Made by a program: the position numbers and the translations under genes. The notes under the pieces are model-generated. The model saw only the letters and a list, made by a program, of their open reading frames with translations, made no database searches and had not been told where the DNA came from. From Acholoe squamosa (Eukaryota > Annelida > Polychaeta > Phyllodocida > Polynoidae), in the NCBI GenBank assembly GCA_949317995.1, contig OX439045.1, positions 5,079,674 through 5,143,673 on the forward strand: a stretch of DNA of 64,000 nt, in the 5' to 3' direction. This document shows, one piece after another, positions 40,925-52,838 of this stretch; within the stretch, counting starts at the first letter, position 1, and the number at the start of each line of letters is the position of its first letter.

Positions 40925-42114
40925 CTAAGGCCATGGCTTGTGCGACATATTTATCCATGACATAGATGCATTTATGTAGGTGAGATAAGGCTTTCTTGTT
41001 CTGGTGATGACGGCTTGGTAGTTGGTGGTGGCGGGAGGTAGTGTGATTACTTGGTCTTGGTTGGTGTCGATAGTCATGGTGTTGATTGGTATCATGGTGA
41101 CGATGATCGTTGTTGTGATGTTTATGATGATGTTTGTGTGACCTACGGGACTTCCTTTTGGATTTGTCTCGGTGGTAGGCGCCCAGTGAGGATTTAGAGC
41201 TTGATTTGATTGGTTTATAGGTGTTTCAGGTGTGTCCGAGATGTTGTCATCAGTAGTGAGGAATAAATCGGCTTCAAGTTGTTTGGCTGGACTGAGGCGT
41301 TGTTTTTTCTTAGGTGGTGGCGTGGGTGTTTTTGTTTTTGGTGGCTTCTCGGCTGACTGGGTCTTCTTCATTTTTGGAGTTAGCTTCTTTGGTGATTGTT
41401 TTTGGGGGGTGATGTTGATTGAAGTGTCAGATATGAAGTGGAGTCAGAATTGGAGCTTGAGCTTGAACTACTTCTGGATTTTGGGCTCGGGCTTTTGTGG
41501 CGTGTTTTTTTGTCAGTAATATCGAGGATACCTGGTGAGACTGGTCTTGGTTTTGGATTCATGATTTTCTTCTTTTGAGTGGTTGAGACAGGTGCTGGAG
41601 TGGATTTTGACACATGCACAGGGATCAGAATCGGGTGGTGGTATGATGATGGGTGGTTTTCGGTCTCGGCTTCGGCTACGTCAGTTTTGAATTTGTTGAA
41701 TAGTTTCGTCTCCTTGTTGGTGTTAATGTAAAGCGCACTCCCCTCTGAGTTGGAATTTGAGTTGTTGGAGTTGGAGTTGGAATTGGTGGTGTTGGGTTTG
41801 GCGTTGACCTTGGGTCTTATAAACAACATGAAATTTCAAGTTAGCAGCTTTGTAGGGTGGGGGTGGGCACTTGGGAATTTTATAATTGTTGTTTTTGGCG
41901 TTATGAAGCCATGTATGTCACGTTGGTGGCGGTGGAGGTTCCCCCTTGTGTTGAATTTTGCATTCCCTGGGCAGCAGTACATACTGGAAGTAGTGGTGGT
42001 GGAAGTTGGGGATGTGGTGTTGCCTTCACGGAAGTCACGGAGGTGGCGTGCGATCGATGCATCAGTTTGTTTGACGAATTTGTTACAATAGATGCACTGT
42101 TTGTAGTTATCCAT
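40925..42114 (-). pseudogene. zinc-finger ORF pieces of a retroelement
   Basis: Reading right to left: MDNYKQCIYCNKFVKQT with further Cys/His (RGNLHRHQRDIH), a C2H2-like pair; an in-frame stop; then a long Asn/Ser/Thr/Pro-rich part to 41380; then a frameshift into PPKTKTPTPPPKKKQR. It lies directly downstream of the Penelope-like element on the same strand, so it may be the first ORF of a neighbouring tandem unit, or a separate element. No function is proven. Confidence 0.45.
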
Positions 42115-42300
42115 AATGTAGTAGAGAGGATAGGGCTTAGATGTTGATAGTAGGAGGTTAATTCATTAACTGACAACAGTTGCGTAACCGTTGGAGCTTT
42201 TATAGTGTCATTGGTTGTGTGGAGCTTACGGTTGCTAAGTGTGCTTGCCAGTGGAGATATTGTGTGCAGTTTGTGGTGATGTCACCGCTCTGTGCGGAGT

Positions 42301-45299
42301 CTACAACTTCCGGTTCATGCCGGCTGAGGATAATGTTTTGAAGAGTCGAATATAGGCATCTTCCAGGCGTTTTCGAACATTCGTGGTTGGTGGGCTGCTG
42401 TCAAGGATGGTAATTATAATGTCTTTTGATTTTACGTCATGGTCTTTGAAGTGTGTCGCCACCGGAGATGAGGGTACGCGTTTGTCAATGTCTTTTTTGT
42501 GGCATGCGAGACGGTCCACCGCTTGCAGGCCAGTTTCACCTATGTATTCTTCATGGCAGACTGGGCATTGGACTATGTATACAACACTGGTTGTTTGGCA
42601 GTTGTTGTTGGCTTTCACGGGATATTGAGTGTTCTGTGAGATGTAGAAGGTTGTAGTGTTGATGTTGTTACATATTGAGCAGCCATCTTTGCCACATGGG
42701 CGGCTGATGTTGACAGTGGGGGATCGAGGGAAGGCAGAGCGTGTGAGTAAATCACGTAAGTTTGGCAACTTTTTGTAGGTGATTGTGTTTTTCGTTTTCC
42801 TGAAGCAGTTGAGTTCAGGGTTGGAGGAGAGCATGTTCTTGGCCTGGGATACCAATAGGTTACATCTTTTGCTTTCTGGAGTGTGTTGGATGACGAAGGT
42901 AATGACATCTGATTGTTGTTTTGGTTTTGGTTTCAGGAGATCGCTTCTTGGGACTGCCCTGGCTTTCTGGATGGAGTCTTTCACCTTCTTGTGAGGGTGA
43001 CCACGGAGTGTCAAGTTCTTCAGTAGGTGTTGGCAACTTTTTTTGAATTCAGTTTCCTCTGAACATATCATTCTGTACCTAGTTTGGCTGTAAGCTATGG
43101 CGTCTTTCTGGTGGTTGGGGTGGTAGGAGGAGTAATGGAGGTAGTTGTTGGCGTCTGTGGGTTTTTTCTATACTTTGGTATGTAGTTTGCCATTGACGTG
43201 ATATACTGTAGTGTCTAGGTAGTTAATTGTTGTGGGGTTGAATTTGATGCTTTGGTGTAGGGTTCCAAAGTCTTGGTTTGACCTTTGAATTTTCCAATAT
43301 TTTAGTTTCGAGGGAGTGCATGAAGATATTGGTGTATGCTGGCACTACTTTGGTACCCATAGCTGTCCCTTGGATCTGGTGGAAGAATTTTCCATTGAAC
43401 TTGAAGGTGTTGTTGGTAAGTACTAGTTTTAGCGATTGTGTCGCAGTTCTGGTGGGTAGTTCCTTGTTGGGATAAAGGTCAAGGACTGTTTTAACAGCCT
43501 CAATGCCTTCATTGTGTGGTGTGATTGTATATAGTGCAGAGACATCAACTCTAACTAGTAGTTCATCTCGTTGTAAGGTGTCAAGTTCTTGGATGAGTGT
43601 GAGGAAGGATTTTGTGTCCATGGAGTAGTTTTGGTAGAATGGGTTGTAGGACGTTGTCCAGCATGGCCAATATTTTGTCAGTTGGGGAATTGATTCCCGA
43701 GACGATGGGTCTGCCTGGGTTGTTTGGTTTGTGGATTTTTGGTAGGCAGTAGAAGAGTGAAGGGTGTGGATTGGTTGGTACCAATTTTCTGTGAATGTCC
43801 TTTGGTAGGATTTTCTCCCTTTCTAGTTTCCTGATTTCACTTTTGAGATGATTGTTGATAAATGGTGTTCGGGCATACTGTGTTTTCATGATAGTATTTT
43901 TTGTCGGCTAGTTGGTCCATACACATTTGTATGTAGTCTTTGGTGTCCATGATGACTATAGCTCCCCCTTTATCAGCTGGTTTGATGACGGTATCATCAT
44001 CTTTCATGAGTTCCATTAAAGCTGGTATAAAAGCTAATACAGTGTTGTCTGATATGTATTTCAGAGGATTATATACCCCTTCCGAAGTCATAGGGTGCCA
44101 CTTATAATGCCACAATATGGCTCATTATGTGCACATCATTGGTTTCAGCTGGTCTATCCTCTTTAGTGGGAAGGGAAACCAATTGGTTAATTAGTTCTGG
44201 TCAAAGCCTCCTGGTGGCAGCAGTGAGTGGTGTCTGCTCTGCTGCCAGGCATCCAAATCTAATTTACCTCCATTATAGAATACTCTGCTTTATGGCTTCA
44301 GATGGCACCACTGTGCTGGTATAATCAAGACGTCTTGTTGACATGAATAAAATGCTGGAAACATTTTGTTTTTACACACATATATGCTTGAATTTGACAT
44401 AGTTAGAATGCATTGAATAGATTGAGAATTAGGGAGGACACTTTCACAAGTGGGGTGATGATAGATATGCAGAAATTGGAAAAACTATATATTTCAGATC
44501 TTGTCCCAGCTTTAAGGCAGTGGTTTGGTGGTCAGGTAAATTTGTGGGTCTTGGTGAGACTTTAGGGAACTTTAGCATGTTGTTGAGTAGAAATGAGTCT
44601 TCGTGGTATGGTGGTGGTGGTACCCATCCAGACTTGTTGTTGGGGAAGATTGTTTTAGCAGGTTTGTAATCTCCGCTGTAGCGGTGGAAATATTGTAGTG
44701 ACATCCTTCTGTTAAATAGCAATGTGTCTCGTACTGAATAAATGTGGTTGGTGAATTTTGGAGTTGGGATGAAGGTTAGGCCTTTGCTGAGGAGGTTGGT
44801 CTGTTCTACTGTGAGGTGCTTGGTTTTTGATTGTGGTGTCTGGTTCTGCTGAACCATCATACTTTTTGAGGTGTCGGTTTTTTTTGGACCTATATGTGGA
44901 CCTTTGTGTGGTTTTCTTTTTCTCCACTACTAGTTGTTTGATTAGTTTTTGGATTAGTTGGAACTCTTCTTCATTGCATTTTGCTTTGGCTTCTTCTAGG
45001 TTAGTGTTGTAAGCTTGTTGTAGTTTGGTTGATCTGTCGGTGTAGTAGTTTTTCAGTAGTGTTCATAGTTTCTTACCACATTCAAGTTGGGTTTGTTTCC
45101 ACTTGAGTTGGAGAGTCCAGTCATTTTCTGGCACTTGGGCAGTGATTTTGCTTTGTAGTCCCTTGGGGACGATGTTTTTGAGTATGCACTCGTTGAGGTA
45201 GGTTTGGTGTTGATTGGCTTTGCAGAGGTTGACTGCCATACAGAAAGTGAACTGCAGGTCTTCAGGAACAGACTCATGATGGCTGCCAAACTGTACCAT
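42301..45299 (-). pseudogene. decayed Penelope-like retroelement with GIY-YIG endonuclease
   Basis: Order on the reverse strand: an N-terminal segment with LLSKGLTFIPTPKF (44444-44860); an interruption; DDDTVIKPADKGGAIVIMD (43837-44115); LPKIHKPNNPGRPIVSG (43581-43889); LLVRVDVSALYTITPH and IQGTAMGTKVVPAY (43223-43621); then NYLDTTVYHVNGK; and the C-terminal domain 42301-43071 with VVYIVQCPVCHEEYIGETG, a GIY-YIG type nuclease. Stops and shifts separate the pieces, and the YxDD catalytic segment expected between MGTKVV and NYLD is missing. It is distinct in sequence from the copy at 10740-12290. Confidence 0.8.
44116..44443 (-). other. noncoding interruption in the Penelope-like ORF, shared by a second copy
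   Basis: About 330 bases separate the first two coding segments. The same sequence, flanked by the same element sequence on both sides, is present in the inverted fragment at 47388-47853. It is either a retained intron or an old insertion that was copied with the element. Confidence 0.5.
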
Positions 45300-45602
45300 A
45301 TCTTACACTAAACTGCTAGATTGCACCATATTTCTGATGGTTACTATCAAGAATAATGCATTCATTAAGAATAATTCATATTCTCATGAAATTCAGAGCT
45401 GAGTTCTTGATTTCTTCAGGTTTTTGAGAAAGAAGTGATCTAAATCCAAGATGGCTGCCCAAGAAAGTCTCAAAAATGGTCACATTCAATTCCATGACCC
45501 CAAAATGGGTAGAGTCGATGAGTTATACGGGTTGACTCCTGTATTAATTGTCAGAGGGCACCACTCTCTACCACCTGACTGACACACCTGACTGACACAC
45601 CT

Positions 45603-46349
45603 GGAGCTTAATCCAAAACATCCTGGGATCACGACCCCAGCAATCTTAGGAATAAATCAGCCTTATCCTATTAAGCTATCTTAAGAGTCGACTGGGTTCA
45701 CATATCCTAGCCAGCACTAAGATCGCATCGATCTTAGCCTCAGCCCTCCTACACTATTCCAAGAAGAACTGACAAGGCACAGGGGTAAGAGTCCCAAAAT
45801 AAAGGAATAGCTGTGGAGTCACTCTTCTTCACAAGAGTGCTTATACCATCGTTCCCCGTCCCCATATGGGCTAACAAAAGAGCACAGGGTGCAGTTGACC
45901 CCCGTACAGTATTCAAGAGTTGTTCCCATGAATGTATGATTTATGCTTGCCTATTAGAAGCATTGTGCCCTTCCCCCAGGACAAAGAGAGAGAAGGGAAG
46001 AATTACCTTACAGTGCACTAAACGCATGACTAGCCCTAAGAGCCCTCAAGGACACTCAGCAAACGTCCTCCCTCCCCTCTTTATGTATGCAGCAGGCTAT
46101 TCACTCTTTCGGTCAGGAGTGTTCCCTGTAAGTGCTCTTATACTCAGGTGAAACCACTATGCATTTCTTTCACTAAGATCGCAGTGATCTTAGTTGTGGA
46201 AATGGAATAGTGAAGTGATCCCAGGACTAGCTATTCTGGACAGGCCTGCAACCACTGCATTACATAGGGTAGACCAGCCAGGTCTTATGATATGTGCCTA
46301 CGCTAAGATCGCTGGGGTTGGGATCCCAGGATGTTTTGAATTAAGCTCC
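45603..46349. mobile_element. non-autonomous DNA transposon with about 45-base inverted ends
   Basis: Left end GGAGCTTAATCC, CATCCTGGGATC and CCCCAGCAATCTTAG; right end CTAAGATCGCTGGGG, GATCCCAGGATG and GAATTAAGCTCC. Extra ACTAAGATCG palindromes lie inside. The 112-codon reading at 45813-46151 has no recognisable domain. Confidence 0.7.
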
Positions 46350-46438
46350 TGAACTAGGTCACAGGTTACATACCTGGGCAGGCAGGCAGGCAGGCAGAAC
46401 AGACTGTTGTTTTTTCTTGGGATTTAATTTTTTCCATA

Positions 46439-46765
46439 ATGCCTGTTTGCAATGCATGTGGTAACCAGTACCAAGGCAACAAGAGGTTGTGCCAGGGCTG
46501 CACCTGTCCAAATCTGCACTGGAAACTGGGGGAGGAGATGATCGGCCACTCAGCACCGGTGACTGGGGAATCGGCCTGCAATGGCGGCCAGGAGGCCCCG
46601 CAGGGCGTCGAAGCACTCAGGCAGGAGGACAGTCAACAAAACCAAGGTACAGATATTACGGATTCGGATGCGGCTTTCCAAGCGGAAATGGACAAATTAG
46701 AAAACGATTTGTTCCTCCATCACATCAATAGTACTTCTAGCATTTTTATTTGTGTTTGTAAGTGA
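46439..46765 (+). CDS. small ORF with a C4-type zinc-binding motif, unrecognised
   Basis: ATG at 46439 opens MPVCNACGNQYQGNKRLC followed by QGCTCPNLHW, a CxxC-x(12)-CxxC arrangement, then an acidic Gln-rich part and an end at 46765. It may be a first exon or a transposon-derived peptide. A start in fair context and the paired cysteines are the only support. Confidence 0.35.
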   Translation: MPVCNACGNQYQGNKRLCQGCTCPNLHWKLGEEMIGHSAPVTGESACNGGQEAPQGVEALRQEDSQQNQGTDITDSDAAFQAEMDKLENDLFLHHINSTSSIFICVCK

Positions 46766-46952
46766 ATTAGATTAAAAAATACTTTTAGAAGATTTCGATA
46801 GTAGGCATATTGAAACAAGGCAGCCATATTGGGTACAGCTGTTGGACTAAAAGGCCCCAACTTTCATGATTCTCCTAATTATAAAGCATGCATCTGACAG
46901 GTTTCATTGATTTCTTCCCATAATTTCATATTTTTTTCAAAATTCATCATAA

Positions 46953-47196
46953 TGTAACGGTTCGTTTCGACTTATATGTTGGGTGGCTCTTTGGCTCGCT
47001 TATCACTAGAGATACCAACACAACACGAGTAGTTCGGGTTGGGCAAAGCCCCAGACTTCCTACCGCTCAGGTAGGCCTTTATTGTAGGTACAAAACACAC
47101 GTCTGGACTGGACTACGTCCAGTCCCCTTCTGCGGTTCATCCGGCTCCTTAGTAGGAGCTGGATGCGAAGTGTGGTGCTGCCCCCTCTTGTACCAA
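46953..47196 (-). repeat. truncated Gypsy-class LTR fragment
   Basis: Same family and orientation as 40500-40864; it begins at the CGTTACA end (minus) and breaks off at about 47196 before the U3 start. It is more diverged than the other two copies. Confidence 0.8.
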
Positions 47197-47387
47197 TCCA
47201 GCCAATCTTTCAGGTCTCTATCAGAATAGAGCACTGACCATTGTCTCATCACGGCTGCATTCATCCATCATGGCAACAATGGATATAGCTAGCTTTAACC
47301 CTTAACAGACCAATGATTGTCATAATGCAGTATGTCACCATGGCTGCATTTAATCAGACACTATATGGAAACCGACATAGTTAAAGC

Positions 47388-47853
47388 TGGGACAAAATCT
47401 GAAATATATAGATTTTCCAATTTCTGCATATCTATCATCACTGTACTTGTGAAAGTGTCCTGCCAAAATCTCAATCTATTCAGTGCATTCTTACTATGTC
47501 AAATTCAAGCATATATGTGTGTAAAAATAAAATGCTTCCAGCATTTTATTCATGTCAACAAGAAGTCTTGATTATACCAGCACAGTGGCGCCATCTGAAG
47601 CCATGAAGCAGAGTATTCTATAATGGTGGTGAATTTGATTTGGATGCCTGGCAGTAGAGCAGACACCACTCACTGCTGCCACCAGGAGGCTTTGACCAAA
47701 ACTAATTAACCAAGTGGTTTCCCATTTCACCAAAGAGGATAGACCAGCTGAAACTAAAGTCCAATGATGGGCACATAATGACCCATATCATGGCATAATA
47801 AGTGGCACCCTGTGACTTGGGAAGACAACACTATATTAGCTTTTATACCAGCA
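47388..47853 (+). mobile_element. Penelope-like fragment, inverted relative to 42301-45299
   Basis: Matches about 44030-44510 in reverse complement, including element coding sequence on both sides and the 330-base interruption between. No open frame remains. Confidence 0.7.
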
Positions 47854-48249
47854 TGGACTGCAAGAAGGGGTCTTAGGGCCCCCTCCACTAAGACCCCTTT
47901 TCGCAGATCGTGTCACAATTTTTCTGATTCTTTCTATTTTCCCTTGAGCCAGTTTTTTGCTTGTCAATTATTTTTGTGTGAATGCATCTAAATCCCTCTG
48001 AACACTTAGAAACCTGCCTCTGGCTTGCGAAATCACCTTCTTGGAGGCGTGTGATTTCGCAACTGATTTCTTGCTTGAGGGCAGTGGTGGAGAGCTGACT
48101 GACAGCCATCAGTCACTGACAGACAGGATAGGGTTGTATCCTTAGCCCTCCCTGGCTTTCTATATCTATTAGACGTTGGAGTATGATTATTTGGTTCACA
48201 ATTCATCCCTAATCTTTTAAATAACATTATCACTACATGTCTATAGACA

Positions 48250-48553
48250 CACTGAAAACCTAGAAGTTCTGAAACTAGTCAGCGGTGACCACTTTAGGTC
48301 CTCAAGTTGACGATACCTAAAACTACAGCTTTAGGTAGTCAAAATGACGACTTTAGGTCGTCATCCTGACGACCTGAGTCATCAGGATGACAATACTGAC
48401 AGTACAGAGTCGTCATATTGATGACTCAGGTCGTCAGGATGACGACCTAAAGTCGTCATTTTGACTACCTAAAGCTGTAGTTTTAGGTATCGTCAACTTG
48501 AGGACATAAAGTGGTCACCGCTGACTAGTTTCAGAACTTCTAGGTTTTCAGTG
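48250..48553. mobile_element. CACTG-end foldback MITE, copy 1
   Basis: CACTGAAAACC to GGTTTTCAGTG with CA on both sides. The arms pair almost fully (GTCAGCGGTGACCAC, AAGTTGACGATACC), with nested copies of GTCGTCATCCTGACGAC in the centre. Confidence 0.8.
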
Positions 48554-49028
48554 CAGCGCCATCGCCGCTGTGATATCATGACCTCCTGACCCAATTGCAC
48601 CAAGAGCGAGGCTCTCCAGCATCACTCTCCTCAAGCAGGAAAAGCAGTGCATCATCACACACTTCCAAAAGGTGATTTCTCATGATTTCGGGAGCCAGAG
48701 GCATGTGATTTGTGTCCAGATGGGTGGCGTCTCATATCTCATTGAGCATTGTATATTTTTGGCATAGCTCGTAAGAGCCAACCAAATGTGGCAACGAAGA
48801 ACGTTATTGACTGCACACTGATGCTGAAATGTGCATACACCCTCAGAATTTCATTGCTTTGTGGTTGGATGGTTGGCTCACAGAATGGCCCTGGGGGGAA
48901 TCAAGGATGCATATTTCAGTGAAGTCAAAACATCAAATGGCAAATCCTGTCCCTGTGTTTCCCAAATACAGTGCTATAGTATTGCATATATGCAGTACAG
49001 GGAGTTAAAGGGTTAAAGTTTGCATAGC

Positions 49029-49650
49029 GAATAAATGCAACATGTTCTTTGGTAATTATCATAACGCTCGACAACAGCCTTGGTGCATGACCTGTCAGAG
49101 CTGCATAAAAGTATCATGCCACTCATGTTGGTGGATACATTGCCAAACAGTTTGCATGATGCACAAATGCAGTGCTCATGAGTAAGCTGTACTTGTACAT
49201 CATGACAATGAAGGAGCATCACAAATAGGCATCATGCAGCCCCAGTACCCTTTAAGGGCCACAGATGCAGGAGTGCATCATGCCCATTGGTTGTCATGAT
49301 GCACCAATGAAGTGCGGGCGAGACTATTCACCAGCATTTCATCGGAGCATCATGCCGACCCTCTGTGAGCTTGCTGTAGGGTCGGCATGATGCACGAATG
49401 CAGCCCTGGTGAGTTACTTGCCAGGGCTGCATTCATGCATCAAGGCGACCAATGGGCATGAAACATGAATGCATTAGCAGCTTTAAGGGCTGCTGATGCA
49501 GGGGTGCATCATGCCCATTGGTCATCATGATGCACCAATGAAGTGGTCTTCCAATGAAATGGTACATCATACAGTAATTATGGTGATTGAATGTAGCCCA
49601 AGTGAATTACACGACAAGGCAGCATTCATGCATCATGCAGAACAATAAGC
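49029..49650. repeat. array of dispersed GCATCATGCCCATTGG repeats
   Basis: Several tandem, partly inverted copies of a sequence with TGATGCACCAATGAAGTG and GCATCATGCCCATTGG, often beside CCCTTTAAGGG. Related copies lie at 54020-54180, 54755-54960, 56330-56480, 56690-56880, 57200-57350 and 61480-61690. Confidence 0.75.
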
Positions 49651-50521
49651 ATAATGTATTAGTCCAATAGCAGCCCGTGAAGGTTTAAAAAGCCCCAGGT
49701 GATTGATTCCTGCTTTTGTGTGAAGCGCACACTTGTCAATGTTGTTCGCTATCCATTGCCATTGGATCTTTATCTAATTCAGCAATGTGTTTGGCTAAGG
49801 GTGATTGTACTATATTTGAGTCTGGGAACAAAAGGATGCCAGTGCGATTTAATGCATCTAAAGACTGTGTGGGTGTAGACGGGAATATGTCATTTTGTCA
49901 CTGTCACATCTAGCCATTTAAGGCCCATGCACCGAATAGGAGTTAAATGTAATTATTGTATTGGGGGGTCTAGATGGGGGTCCCCATGTCACTTGTCGAT
50001 TTCAAGAACCGCCCCCATCTCATGTCAGTCATTTAGTAGTTTCCCCCTAAGCTAATTGACTATATTTTTCTCCACTGTCTGTTTCGCTTTATGCCACACT
50101 GTCAATTTTAAGGGTCTAGACCCCTCGTAATCAAATACTACTACAGTTACCTTTTTTATTCCTGGTTAGCGGAATCCTTTGTGGGCTGACCCCTGTGTGA
50201 GCTGGTACCTTGCAAGATAATTAAGGACTGGTAACAGCCAGCATGATGGGTACCAGGTGTTATGTATTGCACCCTAAAAAGTCTGCACTGAATGAAAGAA
50301 ATGATCGCATTGGTCAATAGTGTTTCCTGCTATGTCGGAATATACACTGCTGGGAGCTTCCCACACTGCTTACCCATGGATACGAGCTCAGTATGGCCCT
50401 CTGGTGGAGGATCGATGAACTTTGCATGTGACTTAGTGCTGCCCCCTGCACAGCAGATACTTTGTACAGCTGTGGCACCACCTGGGTGTGTGTAGTAGAA
50501 CTATAAGTCTCCCTCTCTATA

Positions 50522-50983
50522 GGTTACATGGACGTAAATGCTGCCCTCTCGTGAGTCATACGGTATTCAGGCCTGCACTGAAGGTGATCTGGGTGCTGAT
50601 TGGCTTAGAAATCATATGCAAGAAATATTGGTAAAATTATGAAAAAAAAATCACAAGTGACCCCAAATAGTTCCTAAATGGAACAGTAGATGAGTTTTTA
50701 TATTATGCCAAGGTTTGGGGATTTTATCAGGTCTGCAAATGTTCATCTGGCCAATGGAGGTTTTGAGGCCCAAAATAGGGTAGAATGGCACTTGCTGTAC
50801 ATATCGCTCCACTTAGTTAAGATTTTCAGGGTTAAGCCTATCCTATATTCTAACACATTGTGTGTGAGAGATGGTTTAATCTTGCTACGGTCGAAAATAT
50901 TACCAACGAACATTACGGGGGGCTGTTTTTGTGTGTTATGCTATATAGAAACATAGAGGAAATGGAATTAGTTCCACGTAACC
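50522..50983. mobile_element. 462-bp element, copy 1
   Basis: Ends GGTTACATGGA and TTCCACGTAACC in inverted orientation, flanked by TATA on both sides. Nearly identical to 51889-52347. Confidence 0.7.
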
Positions 50984-51888
50984 TATAGGATGATTGGACA
51001 TTTGACCTGCCTATTTCAAATGCCCACTAAATGTCATTTTTCTGTTACAGCAAGGATGGTTTTACAGGAATCTGGCCAAATTAGTCACAGAAATGGTGTG
51101 TAAATAAAAAAAAAATAGGAAAACCTTGCTTGCGGAGGTAGGGTAATTCACTAAATATTGCAGTTTCTATGAATCTCCCAAAACATAACTTTTTCTGGAC
51201 ATAAACCACCTACAGGGTGAAATTCTCAGCACAAAATGACATTTTAGCCTCATTTTAATCTTCCTAGGGTTATTGATACACAGATATCCATGTAGGGCCT
51301 ACCATAGGGTCCATTGGAAGTTTGGTCGGGTTTGCGGTGTTTCATCAACTTTTCAGTGAGAGCGCAATTATCTAATTAACCAGTAGTAATTTATCCCCGC
51401 GTGCAAATATTAGTACAATATTGATAACAGGTATTCTTGATGCATGTAACAGAAAAGGCATGCCTTAAAAAATGATCCCCTGGTAAGATATGATCTGTAA
51501 AAAGTGGGATTAATTATAGGCCTAATATTAATCATTTTTCACCAGTTTTATCATGTTTTTCATGATTTTGTGAGTTTTTCTGGCAAAATCCTAACAATAT
51601 TTTGCAAAATCAATGCCCCCTTCATCATCAGGTGACTGAATTCAATGCAAATATGCAATTTGACAGCTCTAGAAGTGCAGTGCATAGATCTTTGATGATA
51701 AAAGTCGCTGCTCGGAAATCACATTGAAAACTGGTAGGAATTTCAGTGTGAATTGCACACATCAATCCCCTCATATCATAACATTGAGAAAGGCTGTTGC
51801 CACCAAACTTTAGGATTTTATAGGACAGACCCTAAGGTTTGATAGGAAAAACATTTTAGTTTTATCTGAAGACCCTACCCCTAATTAA

Positions 51889-52347
51889 GGTTACATGGAC
51901 GTAAATGCTGCCCTCTCGTGAGTCATATGGTATTCAGGCCTGCACTGAAGGTGATCTGCGTGCTGATTGGCTTAGAAATCATATGCAAGAAATATTGGTA
52001 AAATTATGAAAAAAATCACAAGTGACCCCAAATAGTTCCTAAATTGAACAGTAGATGAGTTTTTATATTATGCCAAGGTTTGGGGATTTTATCAGGTCTG
52101 CAAATGTTCATCTGGCCAATGGAGGTTTTGAGGCCCAAAATAGGGTAGAATGGCACTTGCTGTACATATCGCTCCCTTAGTTAAGATTTTCAGGGTTAAG
52201 CCTATCCTATATTCTAACACATTGTGTGTGAGAGATGGTTTAATCTTGCTACGGTCGAAAATATTACCAACGAACATTACGGGGGGCTGTTTTTGTGTGT
52301 TATGCTATATAGAAACATAGAGGAAATGGAATTAGTTCCACATAACC
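51889..52347. mobile_element. 459-bp element, copy 2
   Basis: Direct copy of 50522-50983 with a few differences, 905 bases to its right. No target duplication was seen here. Confidence 0.7.
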
Positions 52348-52368
52348 TATAGCAGGGACCCTTGTTAA

Positions 52369-52838
52369 GGGGGCATCCATTAATTATGTACGCATCTAGG
52401 GGAGTTGGGGGAGTTAGGCCAAATGCATACAGATGCATACAGGGTGGGGGAGGGGGGTCAAAGGGTATGAGTATGTACACATAGGGCCTAATGAATTAGG
52501 AAAAATTGAGGCATTTTTGTGGGGTGGAGGGAGGTTGATGGTAGGTCTCTTGGTACAAAATATGTTAATATATGGTGACTGTAGGAGAATAACCCCTTAT
52601 TCAAGTATTCAATAAGGCTACAAAAATAAGGAGAATACTTACAAAGTATGCATACCATTTTACATATACCAGAGGGTAAAGGAAATTTTCCTGCATGCAG
52701 GAAAGGGGGGGGGCTCCATGTGGCTTGAGTATGTAGGCATGGGGGGAGGGGGTAGGCCAAATGCGTACAGGGTGCAACATGGGGGGTGGGGGGTCAGTTT
52801 TCGGCAAATTTGTGCATACATAATTAATGGCAGCCCCC
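52369..52838. mobile_element. 470-bp MITE with TAA duplication, Harbinger-like
   Basis: Inverted ends GGGGGCATCCATTAATTATG and CATAATTAATGGCAGCCCCC, flanked by TAA. The interior is G-rich on the plus strand, with repeated GGCCAAATGCATACAG-type units. Confidence 0.75.

Noticed and set aside
45813-46151. 112-codon reading as a gene
   Set aside because: Inside a TIR element, no recognisable motif, and the ATG-equivalent start is uncertain.
48250-48553. CRISPR-like or regulatory array from repeated GTCGTCA units
   Set aside because: It is the inner part of a foldback MITE, and the genome is eukaryotic.
50690-52277. Open readings of 88 and 61 codons
   Set aside because: Lie inside the 460-base repeated element, on opposite strands in the two copies, with no domain.
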